A program made the position numbers and the translations under genes. The notes beneath the pieces are model-generated. The model made no database searches, had not been told where the DNA came from, and saw nothing but the letters and a program-made list of their open reading frames with translations. A stretch of 64,000 nucleotides of DNA, taken from the NCBI RefSeq assembly GCF_018736145.1, contig NZ_CP059997.1, positions 8,865,501-8,929,500 of the forward strand, in the 5' to 3' direction. The DNA comes from Amycolatopsis sp. CA-230715 (GTDB lineage: Bacteria > Actinomycetota > Actinomycetes > Mycobacteriales > Pseudonocardiaceae). Every line of letters starts with the position of its first letter. Position 1 is the first letter of the stretch. This document shows positions 16,067 to 24,911 of the stretch, one piece after another.

Positions 16067-17073
16067 CGCGCTACGACCTCGCCTCGGTGGTGCGCCTCGC
16101 GGAGCTTGCCGACTACATCGTGCCGTTCGCCATCCGGACCGCTTGTTCGCTCGGCGTCGCCGATGCGTTCGACGACGGTGCCACTCCGGTCGAGACGCTC
16201 GCGAAGCGCACCGGCACCCACGCGCCGTCCTTGCTGCGATTGTTGCGAGTGCTCGCTTCGCGCGGTGTCGTGGCCGAACCGGAACCGGGGGAGTTCACCC
16301 TCACCGCGCTCGGCAGGCCGTTGCGCGCCGAGCACCCGCTTTCCTTGCGGGACACGCATTCCCTGCTCCCGGCGGACGTGCTCGCCTGGTCGCGGCTCGA
16401 CGTTCCGGTGCGCACCGGCGAACCCGCTTTCGACGTGGTACACGGCACCGGCTACTGGACGCACCTCGCGGCGAATCCCGGCGACAGCGCGAGCGTGGAC
16501 CGCTGGATGCGCGGCGCGAACCGGCTGCACCTGCGCACCGTGCTGCCCGCGTACCCGTGGGGTGCCGCGAACACCGTGGCGGACCTCGGCGGCGGTACGG
16601 GTGGTTTCCTCGCCGGGATCCTGGCGAGGCATTCCCGGCTGCGCGGTGTGCTCTACGACCTCCCGCACGTGGTTTCCGGCGCCGGGCCGGTGCTGGCCGA
16701 AGCCGGGGTGGCCGACCGGTGCGCGGTGCTCGGCGGCGACCTGTTCGACGGCGCACCGCGTGGTGCGGACGTCTACGTGCTCAAGACCGTGCTGCCGGGG
16801 TTCACCGACGACGAGGCGGTCCGCCTGCTCGGCAACGTCGCCGCAGTGATGGCACCGGGAGCGCGGCTGGTGTTGCTGGAAGCCGTGGTGGTGCCCGGCG
16901 ACACCTACGACGTGGCGAAGGCGTTCGACGTGCACACGATGGTGCTCACCGGCGGCAGGCACCGCACGCGCGAGGAGAACGCGACGTTGCTGGAACGGGC
17001 GGGTCTGCGGCTGGTCAGCGTCACGCCGACCGCGACGCTGACGGTGCTGGTGGGCGAACTCAACGCGGGCTGA
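16063..17073 (+). CDS. Plant-type O-methyltransferase fold protein A, lacking the HDW base
   Basis: A 336-residue protein with the N-terminal dimerisation helices (LADYIVPFAIRTACSLGVADAF, LLRLLRVLASRGVV) and a C-terminal SAM domain (TVADLGGGTGGFLAGIL; LVLLEAVVVPGD). The family normally has a catalytic His in a VLHDW motif; here the position reads VLKTVLPGF, so the general base is missing. It is coupled to the diiron enzyme by an ATGA overlap and overlaps the convergent P450 gene by 14 bp. It is paralogous to the enzymes at 49675 and 59695. It probably O-methylates a hydroxyl on the product, but non-methylating roles are known in this fold. Confidence 0.8.
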   Translation: MTRYDLASVVRLAELADYIVPFAIRTACSLGVADAFDDGATPVETLAKRTGTHAPSLLRLLRVLASRGVVAEPEPGEFTLTALGRPLRAEHPLSLRDTHSLLPADVLAWSRLDVPVRTGEPAFDVVHGTGYWTHLAANPGDSASVDRWMRGANRLHLRTVLPAYPWGAANTVADLGGGTGGFLAGILARHSRLRGVLYDLPHVVSGAGPVLAEAGVADRCAVLGGDLFDGAPRGADVYVLKTVLPGFTDDEAVRLLGNVAAVMAPGARLVLLEAVVVPGDTYDVAKAFDVHTMVLTGGRHRTREENATLLERAGLRLVSVTPTATLTVLVGELNAG

Positions 17074-18265
17074 GTGCCACGGGAACCGTCGCGTAGGCGC
17101 GGAACGGGGTGTTGGCCTGCCTGCGCGCTTCGCCGGCCGCGGTGAACTCGCGGACACGAGAAGCCAGTCGCTCGAACACGATCGTGCCTTCCATCCGCGC
17201 CAGGAACGCGCCGAGGCACAGGTGCGCGCCACCGCCGAAGGTCACGTGCGGGTTCGGCGTGCGGCCGATGTCGAGCGCGGCGGGATCGCGGAACACGGCC
17301 TCGTCGTGGTTGGCCGAACCGAGCAGCAGGATCAGGACGCGCCCCGCGCGCAGCTTCCTGCCCTCGATCTCCACCGGGGCGTTGAGGTACCTGGCGGTGC
17401 CCTGGATCGGCGCGTCGTAGCGGAGGAACTCTTCGACGGCCATGGCGGCGAGGCCGGGTTGTTCGAGCAGGCGAGCACGTTCTCCGGGGTGGTCGAGCAA
17501 CGCGGCCCAGCCGGTGGTGATCAGGTGCACGGTGGTCTCGAACCCGGCGAAGAACGAGAACACCGTGTTGTCCACGATTTCCTCGTGGGTCAGTGATTCA
17601 CCGGCGTCTTCGACCGCGAGCAACTGGGAGATCAGATCGTCGCGGGGCTGCCGTCTGCGTTCGGCGAGCAGCGCGCCGATGCGCTCGCGCAGCCAGCCGA
17701 CCGCCGTGTCGGCCGCGGCGCGCGCTTCGTCCGGCACGATGGCGGCGAAGGCGCGGCCGAGATCGATCGCGAACCGCCGGACCTCGTCGGTCGAATCCTC
17801 CGGGATGCCCATCAACCGGCAGATGACCCGTACCGGCAGGGGATAGGCGAGATCGGACACCACGTCGAGGCTGCCCCGGTCGAGCGCTGGTGCCAGCAGT
17901 TCGTCGGTAATCGCCTCGATGTCCGCGCGCATGCGGCGCACCATCGCCGGGCTGAACGCCTTGCCCATCAGCTTGCGCAGGCGCAGGTGCTCCGGCGGGT
18001 CGCGGTAGAGCATGATCCGCTGGAAGAACGCGCTCGCCGCCCCGTCGCCAGCGGAAAGCCGGTGGTAGTGCTCGGGGAACTGGCTGCCGAGGCGCGGATC
18101 CCGCTGGAGGCGGAGCACGTCGGCGTGCCGGGTGACCGCCCAGCTTCCCGCGCCGGACCGGCACAGCGGTCCTGCCGCGCGCAGCCGTGCGTAGGTCGGA
18201 TACGGGTTTTCGACGACCTCGGGCTCGCGGGGGTCGAACCGGGGAGGGAGCGTTGCGGGACGCAT
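17060..18265 (-). CDS. Cytochrome P450 A (CYP107-like)
   Basis: A 401-residue soluble bacterial P450. The heme loop is FGGGAHLCLG with Cys350, the I-helix is FFAGFETTVHL, and the ExxR region is EEFLRYDAPIQGTARYL. It hydroxylates a late intermediate using a ferredoxin partner that is not visible here. Start ATG 18265 is chosen for its AGAGGA at about 8 bp; ATG 18274 is an alternative. It is divergent from NRPS-1 (139 bp apart) and paralogous to the P450s at 55165 and 58396. Its C-terminus (RRQANTPFRAY) is similar to theirs, suggesting duplication. Confidence 0.9.
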   Translation of the reverse strand: MRPATLPPRFDPREPEVVENPYPTYARLRAAGPLCRSGAGSWAVTRHADVLRLQRDPRLGSQFPEHYHRLSAGDGAASAFFQRIMLYRDPPEHLRLRKLMGKAFSPAMVRRMRADIEAITDELLAPALDRGSLDVVSDLAYPLPVRVICRLMGIPEDSTDEVRRFAIDLGRAFAAIVPDEARAAADTAVGWLRERIGALLAERRRQPRDDLISQLLAVEDAGESLTHEEIVDNTVFSFFAGFETTVHLITTGWAALLDHPGERARLLEQPGLAAMAVEEFLRYDAPIQGTARYLNAPVEIEGRKLRAGRVLILLLGSANHDEAVFRDPAALDIGRTPNPHVTFGGGAHLCLGAFLARMEGTIVFERLASRVREFTAAGEARRQANTPFRAYATVPVALSPR

Positions 18266-18353
18266 GCCGGTCATCCTCTGCCGTCCCGTGCTCGGCACGC
18301 AAGACGGAAAAACAAGAAAGCAGATAGTTGTTCCGGGGACGGCGGCGGTTCAT

Positions 18354-18377
18354 CTAGTATCACGGTGCGTATCTCGG
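18354..18377. promoter_or_regulatory. Double AGATAC/GTATCT element at NRPS core promoter
   Basis: CTAGTATC (18354-18361) and GTATCTCGG (18369-18377) lie 28-51 bp ahead of the NRPS-1 GTG in the divergent P450/NRPS promoter. TAGTAT (18355-18360) is also an acceptable -10 hexamer. This is the promoter most directly linked to the five-gene core operon. Confidence 0.5.
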
Positions 18378-18404
18378 TTTTGGTGACGGTCGGAGGGTCG
18401 GCGA

Positions 18405-21400
18405 GTGGCCAGCAGCGGTGAGGGTGACGGGATCCTGCACTTCGAACGCATGCGCGCCGACGTGGCCGCCGGTCTCGACCTGCTCCCGGCACAGGTGGGC
18501 GCGGACGACGACCTGCTCCGGCTCGGTCTCGACTCGCTCGGCCTGATGCGGCTGGCCACCCGGTGGCGGCACGCGGGCGCGCGCATCACGTTCGCCGAGC
18601 TGATCGAGAGCCGCACCCTCGCCGAGTGGTGGGATCTGGTGTCCGCGCGGATGGGCGAAGCCGACGCCGCGCCGCTGCTCGAAGTGGATCCCGCCGCGCC
18701 GTTCGCACTCGCCGAACTCCAGCACGCGTACTGGATCGGCCGCGACGCCGGGCAACCCCTCGGCGGAGTCGGCGCGCACTTCTACAACGAGTTCGACGGC
18801 ACGGGCGTCGATCCCGACCGCCTCGGGACGGCGCTCGCCGCGCTCGTCCGGCGGCATCCCATGCTGCGCGCGGTCTTCCTCGACGACGGCACGCAGCGGA
18901 TCGCCGAGCACCAGCCGGAAACCAGGATCACCGTGCACGACCTGCGCGCGCTTTCCGCGCACCGCGCCGAAGAGCGGCTGGCGGAACTGCGCGAGGAGAT
19001 TTCGCACCGCAAGCTCGCGGTGGAGCGTGGCGAGGTGTTCGACGTGCGGCTGTCCCTGCTGCCGCAGGGCGCGACCCGGATGCACGTCAGCATCGAAATG
19101 CTCGCCGCCGACGCGCACAGCTTTCGGAACCTGCTCTCGGATCTCGCCGCCCTGTACGCCGATCCCGGCGCGCCGCTGCCCCCGATCCGGTTGTCGTACC
19201 AGCAGTACCTCCTGGCGGCGGCGCGGACGAGGGAACCGGAACGCGACCGGGACCGCGAGTACTGGCGAGCACGGCTCGACGAGTTGCCTGGCCCGCCCGA
19301 ACTGCCGCTCGCGGTGGCACCGGAGCGGGTGCACGGGCACCGGGTCCGCCGCTGGCAGCACCGCCTCTCCGCGGCCGCCGACGCGGCACTGCGTGAGCAG
19401 GCCCGGCGGCACGGGCTGACGGTTTCGGTGGTGCTGCTCACCGCGTTCGCCGAAATCCTCGCGGCGTGGAGCGCGAGTCCCCGGTTCCTGCTCAACCTCC
19501 CGCTCTACGACCGCAGGCCGGTGCACGAGGACGTCCCCATGCTGGTCGGCGATTTCACCGGCCTGCTGGTGCTCGCGGCGGACATGGCGCCCGGCGACGG
19601 GTTCGCCGCGGCGGCGACCAGGCTGCAGGAGCGGATGCGCGCCGATGCCGCCCACGCCGCGTACTCGGGGTTGGACGTGCTGCGCGATCTCGCGGCGCGC
19701 CGTGGTGCCGCCGGGGCGCCCGTGGTGTTCACGAGCGCGTTGAGCCTCGGCGAGCTGTTCGACGAACGCGTCCGCGCACGCTTCGGTGAACCGGGCTGGA
19801 CGATGTCGCAGACCCCGCAGGTCTGGCTCGACTTCCAGGTCACCGAGCGCGAGGGCGGGATCTTCCTCAACTGGGACGTGGTAGCCGAACTGTTCCCACC
19901 CGGCATGGTCGACGCGATGTTCGCGGCCTACTTGCGCTTGCTGGCTTGGGCGACGGGACCGAGCGCCGATTGGTCCGCCGCGCCGCCCGAGCCGCTGGGA
20001 CCGTCGGCGCGGCAGGTGCGCACGAAGGCGAACGAGGTCGCGATGCCGGTGCGCGATCGCGGTCTGCACGACGACGTTCTGGCGTGGGCGGAGCGCGATC
20101 CCGGTCGTACCGCACTGCTTTGCGGCGACGTCGAGACGACCTACGGCGAGTTGGCGCGGGCATCGGCCGATCTCGCCGGGCGGCTCGCCGCGCGCGGGGT
20201 GGGGCGCGGCGCCGTGGTGGCGATCAGCCTGCCGAAGGGGGCGGAGCAGATCGTCGCGGTACTGGCGATCCTGCGCACGGGCGCGGCCTACGTCCCGGTC
20301 GGCGTCGGGCAACCCGCGATGCGGCGCGATCGCATCCTGCGCGCCGCGGGTGCGCGGTTCGTGGTCGGTACGCACCCGGCCGACGACCTGCCGCCGGGGA
20401 TCGAGACCGTCCCGGTCGACGGCGAGCCCGCGGTCCGATGGGAGTCGGAGGTCGCCGCGTGCGATGAGGACGTGGCGTATCTCTTGTTCACGTCGGGCTC
20501 GACGGGGGAGCCCAAGGGCGTGGTCGTGTCGCACGCGGCCGCGGTGAACACCGTCGACGCGATCGTCGCGCGGTTCGGGATCGGTCCCGGCGACCGCGCG
20601 CTCGCGCTGTCCGCATTGGACTTCGACCTCTCGGTGTTCGATGTCTTCGGTCTGCTCGGGGCCGGTGGTTCCCTGGTCGTGCCGCGCGAGGACGAGCTGC
20701 GGGACGCGCACCGGTTCGTGGGCCTGGTGCGCGCGCACCGGGTGACCGTCTGGCAGACCGTGCCCGCCCTGCTGGACATGCTGCTGCTCGCCGCGGACGG
20801 CGCGCGGCTCGACTCGCTGCGGCTGGCGCTGCTCGGGGGCGATTGGGTTCCGGTGGACATCGGCGCGCGCCTGCACGCGGTCGCGCCCGGCGCGGTCGCC
20901 GTCGCGCTGGGCGGCACCACCGAGACCGCGATCCATTCGACGGTGCAGGTGGTTCCGCCGGACCCGCCGGACTGGACCTCGGTGCCCTACGGCAGGCCGT
21001 TGCCGAACCAGCTGCTGCGCGTGGCCGACCACCGGTGGCGCGACCGCCCGGACTGGGTGCCCGGCGAGCTGTGGATCGGGGGCGGTTCCGTCGCCGACGG
21101 CTACCACGGCGACCCGGACCGGACCGCGCGGCAGTTCGTCCACCGTGCGGGGAAGCGGTGGTACCGCACCGGTGACCTCGCGCGGTACCGGCCGGACGGG
21201 ACGGTGGAGTTCCTCGGCCGCGCCGACCACCAGGTGAAGATCGGCGGGCACCGGATCGAGCTGGGCGAGGTGGAGGCCGCGTTCGAAGCGGTGCCGGAAG
21301 TCGCCCGTGCGGTCGTCGTGGTGACCGGTGCCCGCGCACTCGCGGCCGCGGTGCTACCGGTGACCGGCGCCGAGCCCGAGCCGGATGGGTTGCGGGCGCT

Positions 21401-24400
21401 CGCGGCCGAACGCGTCCCGGCGTACATGGTGCCGTCCTTCGTGGACGTTCTGGACGAATTCCCGTTGTCCACCAACGGAAAGGTGGACCGGGCGGCGTTG
21501 GCCGCGCTACTGGCGGGACACCGGGGAGCCGAGACGGACGAACCCCCGCTCGGTCCGGTCGAGACGGCGGTGGCCGAGGCGTGGACGGCCGTTCTCGACG
21601 TGCCGGAAGTGGGACGCGGCACCAGTTTCTTCGCGCTCGGCGGCGACAGCCTGCTCGCTACGAAGGTGGTCAACGCGCTGCGTGCGGCGGGGTATCCGGG
21701 TGCCGATCTCCGCCGGTTGTTCGCCAGGCCGCGGCTTTCCGACTTCGCGGCCGATCTCGAGCGCGGGGACGCGGTCGTGCCGGAGGCCCGGCTGGTACCC
21801 GCACCGGAACACCGGCACGAACCGTTCCAGCCGACCGACGTCCAGCGCGCGTACTGGGTCGGCCGCAAGGACGACTTCGCACTCGGCGGCGTCGGTTCCC
21901 ACTGGTACTGGGAGTTCGACGGCGAGGACGTGGACCTGGCGCGGTTGGAGGACGCGGTCAACCGGCTGGTGGCCCGGCACGACATGCTCCGCTGCGTTTT
22001 CGACGACCTCGACGGCAGCCAGCGGGTGTTGCCGTCGGTGCCCCGGTTCACCATCGAAACCACGGGAAGCACCGAGGCCGACCTGAGCGCGCTGCGGGAG
22101 GACCTTTCCACCCGCGTCCCCGATCCGGCGAGCTGGCCGCTGCTGCACATCCGCGCCGTCCGGTACGGCACGTGCACCCGGCTCGGGTTCAGCTTCGACT
22201 ACATCGTGCTCGACGCGCTGAGCATCATCCGGTTCCTCCACGAACTCGCGACGCTGTATCGCGACCCCGGCACCGAGTTCGCGCCGTTGACCGCGACCTT
22301 CCGGGACTACCTCGCCACCGAGCGCGATCCGGCAATCGTGGCGCGGGCCAAGGACTACTGGCTGTCGCGTTTGGACACTCTGCCGCCCGCGCCGCCGTTG
22401 CCGCTGGTCGCCGACCCGGCCCGGATCACCGCACCGCGGTTCGTTCGCAGGGAAGGAACTCTCGCGCCGGAGGAGTGGCAGGCGATCGTGGCGCGAGCGC
22501 GCCGCCACGACCTGACCCCCTCGGCGGTGCTCGGCGCCGCCTACGCGGAGGTGCTCGCGACGTGGAGCGGCGCCGCCGAGCTGACGTTGAACCTGACGCT
22601 GTTCAACCGCCGCGACGTGCATGCCGACATCCAGCGGGTGCTGGGCGACTTCACCTCGTTGCTCCTGGTGGAACACCGCGCGGGACCCGGTGACGGCTGG
22701 CTCGACGTGGCGAGGCGGTTCCAGGAGAACCTCTGGGACGGCATGGCCAACGACGCCGTGTCCGCGTTGTGGGTGCTGCGCGAGCTGGCGGCGCGCACGG
22801 GCACACCGTCGGTGACCATGCCGGTGGTGTTCACCAGCGCGCTCGGCATGCCCACCGATCTGGTGGAGATGTCGTTCCCGTTCGGCGAGCTGTGCTGGGG
22901 CCTGTCGCAGACCCCGCAGGTGTGGCTGGACAACCAGGTGATGGAACGCGGCGGCGGCCTCGCCTACAACTGGGACTCGGTCGACGAACTCTTCCCGCCG
23001 GGCGTGCTCGACGACATGTTCGCGGCCTACCGCGCGCTGCTGGGATGGCTGGCGACCGCGGACTGGACCGGACCGCCGCCGGACCTGGTGCCCGCGGCCC
23101 AACGCGCGGTGCGAGCCCGCGTCAACGACACGGCGGGCCATCGTCCGAAAGGGTTGCTGCACACCGATTTCTTCGCCAACGCGGCCGAAAGCCCGGATGC
23201 GATCGCGTTGATCGACGACGGTGTGGAGGTGAGCTACGGCGAACTTTCCGAGCGGGCGCTGAGGATCGCCGCCGAACTCACCGCGCGCGGTGTGCGGACG
23301 GGCGACATGGTGGTGGTCTCGCTGCCGCGCGGCGCCGATCAGGTCGCGGCCGTGTTCGGGGTGCTCGCCGCCGGTGCCGCCTACGTGCCGATCGGCGTCG
23401 ACCAACCCGCGCAGCGCCGGTCCCGCATCGTGGCGCGGGCCGGTGCGCGGTTCGCCGTCGCCGACTTCGACGGTCCGTTCGCCGAAGAGGCCGGGGTGCG
23501 GATCGTGCCGCCGGATCCCGCGACCGCACCGGCGGACGGTCCCGTCGCCGTCGACCCCGGCACACCGGCGTACGTCATCTTCACCTCGGGCTCGACCGGA
23601 CAGCCCAAGGGCGTCGAGGTGACGCACGCCGCGGCGCTGAACACGGTGGACGACATCGGCACCCGGTTCGCGGTCACCGCGGCCGATCGCGTGCTCGCAC
23701 TGTCCGCATTGGACTTCGACCTGTCGGTGTACGACCTGTTCGGACTCCTCGGCGCGGGCGGGGCGGCCGTACTGGTCGCGGAGGAGGACCGCAGGGAGGC
23801 GAGGGTCTGGCTTCGGCTGGTCGCCGAATACAGCGTCACCGTGTGGAACACGGTCCCGGCGCTGCTGGACATGGCGTTGATCGCGGCCGACGGCGGCGAC
23901 TCGCTGGCGGGGCTTCGGCTCGCGCTCGTGTCCGGTGACTGGGTCGGCCTCGATCTGCCGGGCCGGTTCGCGCTCGCCAGCCCGCGTGGCAGGCTCGTCG
24001 CGCTCGGTGGCGCCACCGAAGCGGCGATCTGGTCGAACGCGTTCGATCTCGGCGGCTGGACCGGGGTACCGGAAAGCTGGGCGTCGATCCCGTACGGTTT
24101 TCCGTTGCGCAACCAGTACTACCGCGTCGTCGACCACCGCGGGCGCGATTGCCCCGACCTGGTGCCGGGTGAGCTGTGGATCGGCGGCGCCGGCGTCGCG
24201 ACGGGGTACCGGGGCGATCCGGAACTGACCGCGGAACGGTTCGTGCTCGACGGGAACGCCCGCTGGTACCGCACCGGTGACCGGGGCCGGTACTGGCCCG
24301 ACGGCACGCTGGAGTTCCTCGGCAGGGCGGACAGCCAGGTCAAGATCCGCGGCCACCGCATCGAACTCGGGGAGATCGAAGCCGCCGCGCGCGCCCATCC

Positions 24401-24911
24401 CGGGATCGCGAGCGCGGTCGCGCTGGTGACCGGGACGGGTACCGCGCGCGCACTGGCGTTGGTGGTGGTACCCGAAACCGAGCTGGACGAGGTGGGATTG
24501 AAGGCGTCCCTGCGTGGCTCGCTGCCCGCCTACATGGTCCCGGACCGGCTGCTGACGCTCGACGAACTGCCGCGCTCGCCGAACGGAAAGCTCGACCGCG
24601 CGGTGCTCCTGTCCCGTTTGGACGGTGAACCGGAACGGCACAGTCCACCCGAGACACCCGCGGAGCAGGTGCTGGCCCGGTTGTGGGGCGAACTGCTCGA
24701 CACCACCGGTATCGGCAGGGACCAGAGCTTCTTCGCACTCGGCGGGGACAGTCTCCTCGCGACGCGGCTGACCGAGCAGCTACGGGTGCGCCACGGCGCG
24801 GAGGTGTCCCTCCGCGAGGTGTTCGCGGCGCCGACCGTGGCCGAGCTGGCGGTGCTGTGCGCGGCGAAGGCGGCATCGTTCGACGAGGACTTCGAGGAGG
24901 GGGTTCTGTGA
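18405..24911 (+). CDS. NRPS-1: ArCP-Cy-A-PCP-Cy-A-PCP
   Basis: 2168 residues. Order: aryl/acyl carrier (Ser in RLGLDSLGLM, about residue 45); Cy1 (about 100-530; SIEMLAADAHS near 229, PVVFTSALS, TPQVWLD); A1 (FTSGSTGEPKG near 694); PCP1 (ALGGDSLLA near 1080); Cy2 (FSFDYIVLDALS near 1264); A2 (FTSGSTGQPKG near 1726); PCP2 (near 2114). The acidic C-terminus ending DEDFEEGVL suits a TubC-type docking partner. My reading of the specificity codes: A2 DLYNLSLIW, cysteine type; A1 DLFQLGLIH, divergent. Cy1 has Glu where the DxxxxD motif starts with Asp. No epimerase is embedded. GTG 18405 has GGAGGGTCG upstream. The architecture resembles PchE plus one more Cys module. Confidence 0.95.
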   Translation: MASSGEGDGILHFERMRADVAAGLDLLPAQVGADDDLLRLGLDSLGLMRLATRWRHAGARITFAELIESRTLAEWWDLVSARMGEADAAPLLEVDPAAPFALAELQHAYWIGRDAGQPLGGVGAHFYNEFDGTGVDPDRLGTALAALVRRHPMLRAVFLDDGTQRIAEHQPETRITVHDLRALSAHRAEERLAELREEISHRKLAVERGEVFDVRLSLLPQGATRMHVSIEMLAADAHSFRNLLSDLAALYADPGAPLPPIRLSYQQYLLAAARTREPERDRDREYWRARLDELPGPPELPLAVAPERVHGHRVRRWQHRLSAAADAALREQARRHGLTVSVVLLTAFAEILAAWSASPRFLLNLPLYDRRPVHEDVPMLVGDFTGLLVLAADMAPGDGFAAAATRLQERMRADAAHAAYSGLDVLRDLAARRGAAGAPVVFTSALSLGELFDERVRARFGEPGWTMSQTPQVWLDFQVTEREGGIFLNWDVVAELFPPGMVDAMFAAYLRLLAWATGPSADWSAAPPEPLGPSARQVRTKANEVAMPVRDRGLHDDVLAWAERDPGRTALLCGDVETTYGELARASADLAGRLAARGVGRGAVVAISLPKGAEQIVAVLAILRTGAAYVPVGVGQPAMRRDRILRAAGARFVVGTHPADDLPPGIETVPVDGEPAVRWESEVAACDEDVAYLLFTSGSTGEPKGVVVSHAAAVNTVDAIVARFGIGPGDRALALSALDFDLSVFDVFGLLGAGGSLVVPREDELRDAHRFVGLVRAHRVTVWQTVPALLDMLLLAADGARLDSLRLALLGGDWVPVDIGARLHAVAPGAVAVALGGTTETAIHSTVQVVPPDPPDWTSVPYGRPLPNQLLRVADHRWRDRPDWVPGELWIGGGSVADGYHGDPDRTARQFVHRAGKRWYRTGDLARYRPDGTVEFLGRADHQVKIGGHRIELGEVEAAFEAVPEVARAVVVVTGARALAAAVLPVTGAEPEPDGLRALAAERVPAYMVPSFVDVLDEFPLSTNGKVDRAALAALLAGHRGAETDEPPLGPVETAVAEAWTAVLDVPEVGRGTSFFALGGDSLLATKVVNALRAAGYPGADLRRLFARPRLSDFAADLERGDAVVPEARLVPAPEHRHEPFQPTDVQRAYWVGRKDDFALGGVGSHWYWEFDGEDVDLARLEDAVNRLVARHDMLRCVFDDLDGSQRVLPSVPRFTIETTGSTEADLSALREDLSTRVPDPASWPLLHIRAVRYGTCTRLGFSFDYIVLDALSIIRFLHELATLYRDPGTEFAPLTATFRDYLATERDPAIVARAKDYWLSRLDTLPPAPPLPLVADPARITAPRFVRREGTLAPEEWQAIVARARRHDLTPSAVLGAAYAEVLATWSGAAELTLNLTLFNRRDVHADIQRVLGDFTSLLLVEHRAGPGDGWLDVARRFQENLWDGMANDAVSALWVLRELAARTGTPSVTMPVVFTSALGMPTDLVEMSFPFGELCWGLSQTPQVWLDNQVMERGGGLAYNWDSVDELFPPGVLDDMFAAYRALLGWLATADWTGPPPDLVPAAQRAVRARVNDTAGHRPKGLLHTDFFANAAESPDAIALIDDGVEVSYGELSERALRIAAELTARGVRTGDMVVVSLPRGADQVAAVFGVLAAGAAYVPIGVDQPAQRRSRIVARAGARFAVADFDGPFAEEAGVRIVPPDPATAPADGPVAVDPGTPAYVIFTSGSTGQPKGVEVTHAAALNTVDDIGTRFAVTAADRVLALSALDFDLSVYDLFGLLGAGGAAVLVAEEDRREARVWLRLVAEYSVTVWNTVPALLDMALIAADGGDSLAGLRLALVSGDWVGLDLPGRFALASPRGRLVALGGATEAAIWSNAFDLGGWTGVPESWASIPYGFPLRNQYYRVVDHRGRDCPDLVPGELWIGGAGVATGYRGDPELTAERFVLDGNARWYRTGDRGRYWPDGTLEFLGRADSQVKIRGHRIELGEIEAAARAHPGIASAVALVTGTGTARALALVVVPETELDEVGLKASLRGSLPAYMVPDRLLTLDELPRSPNGKLDRAVLLSRLDGEPERHSPPETPAEQVLARLWGELLDTTGIGRDQSFFALGGDSLLATRLTEQLRVRHGAEVSLREVFAAPTVAELAVLCAAKAASFDEDFEEGVL

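Noticed and set aside
18360..21251. Very long minus-strand ORF (about 960 codons) opposite NRPS-1, and similar long antisense ORFs elsewhere
   Set aside because: These mirror high-GC genes: Arg/Gly/Pro/His-rich, no domains, and the opposite strand has clear NRPS motifs.
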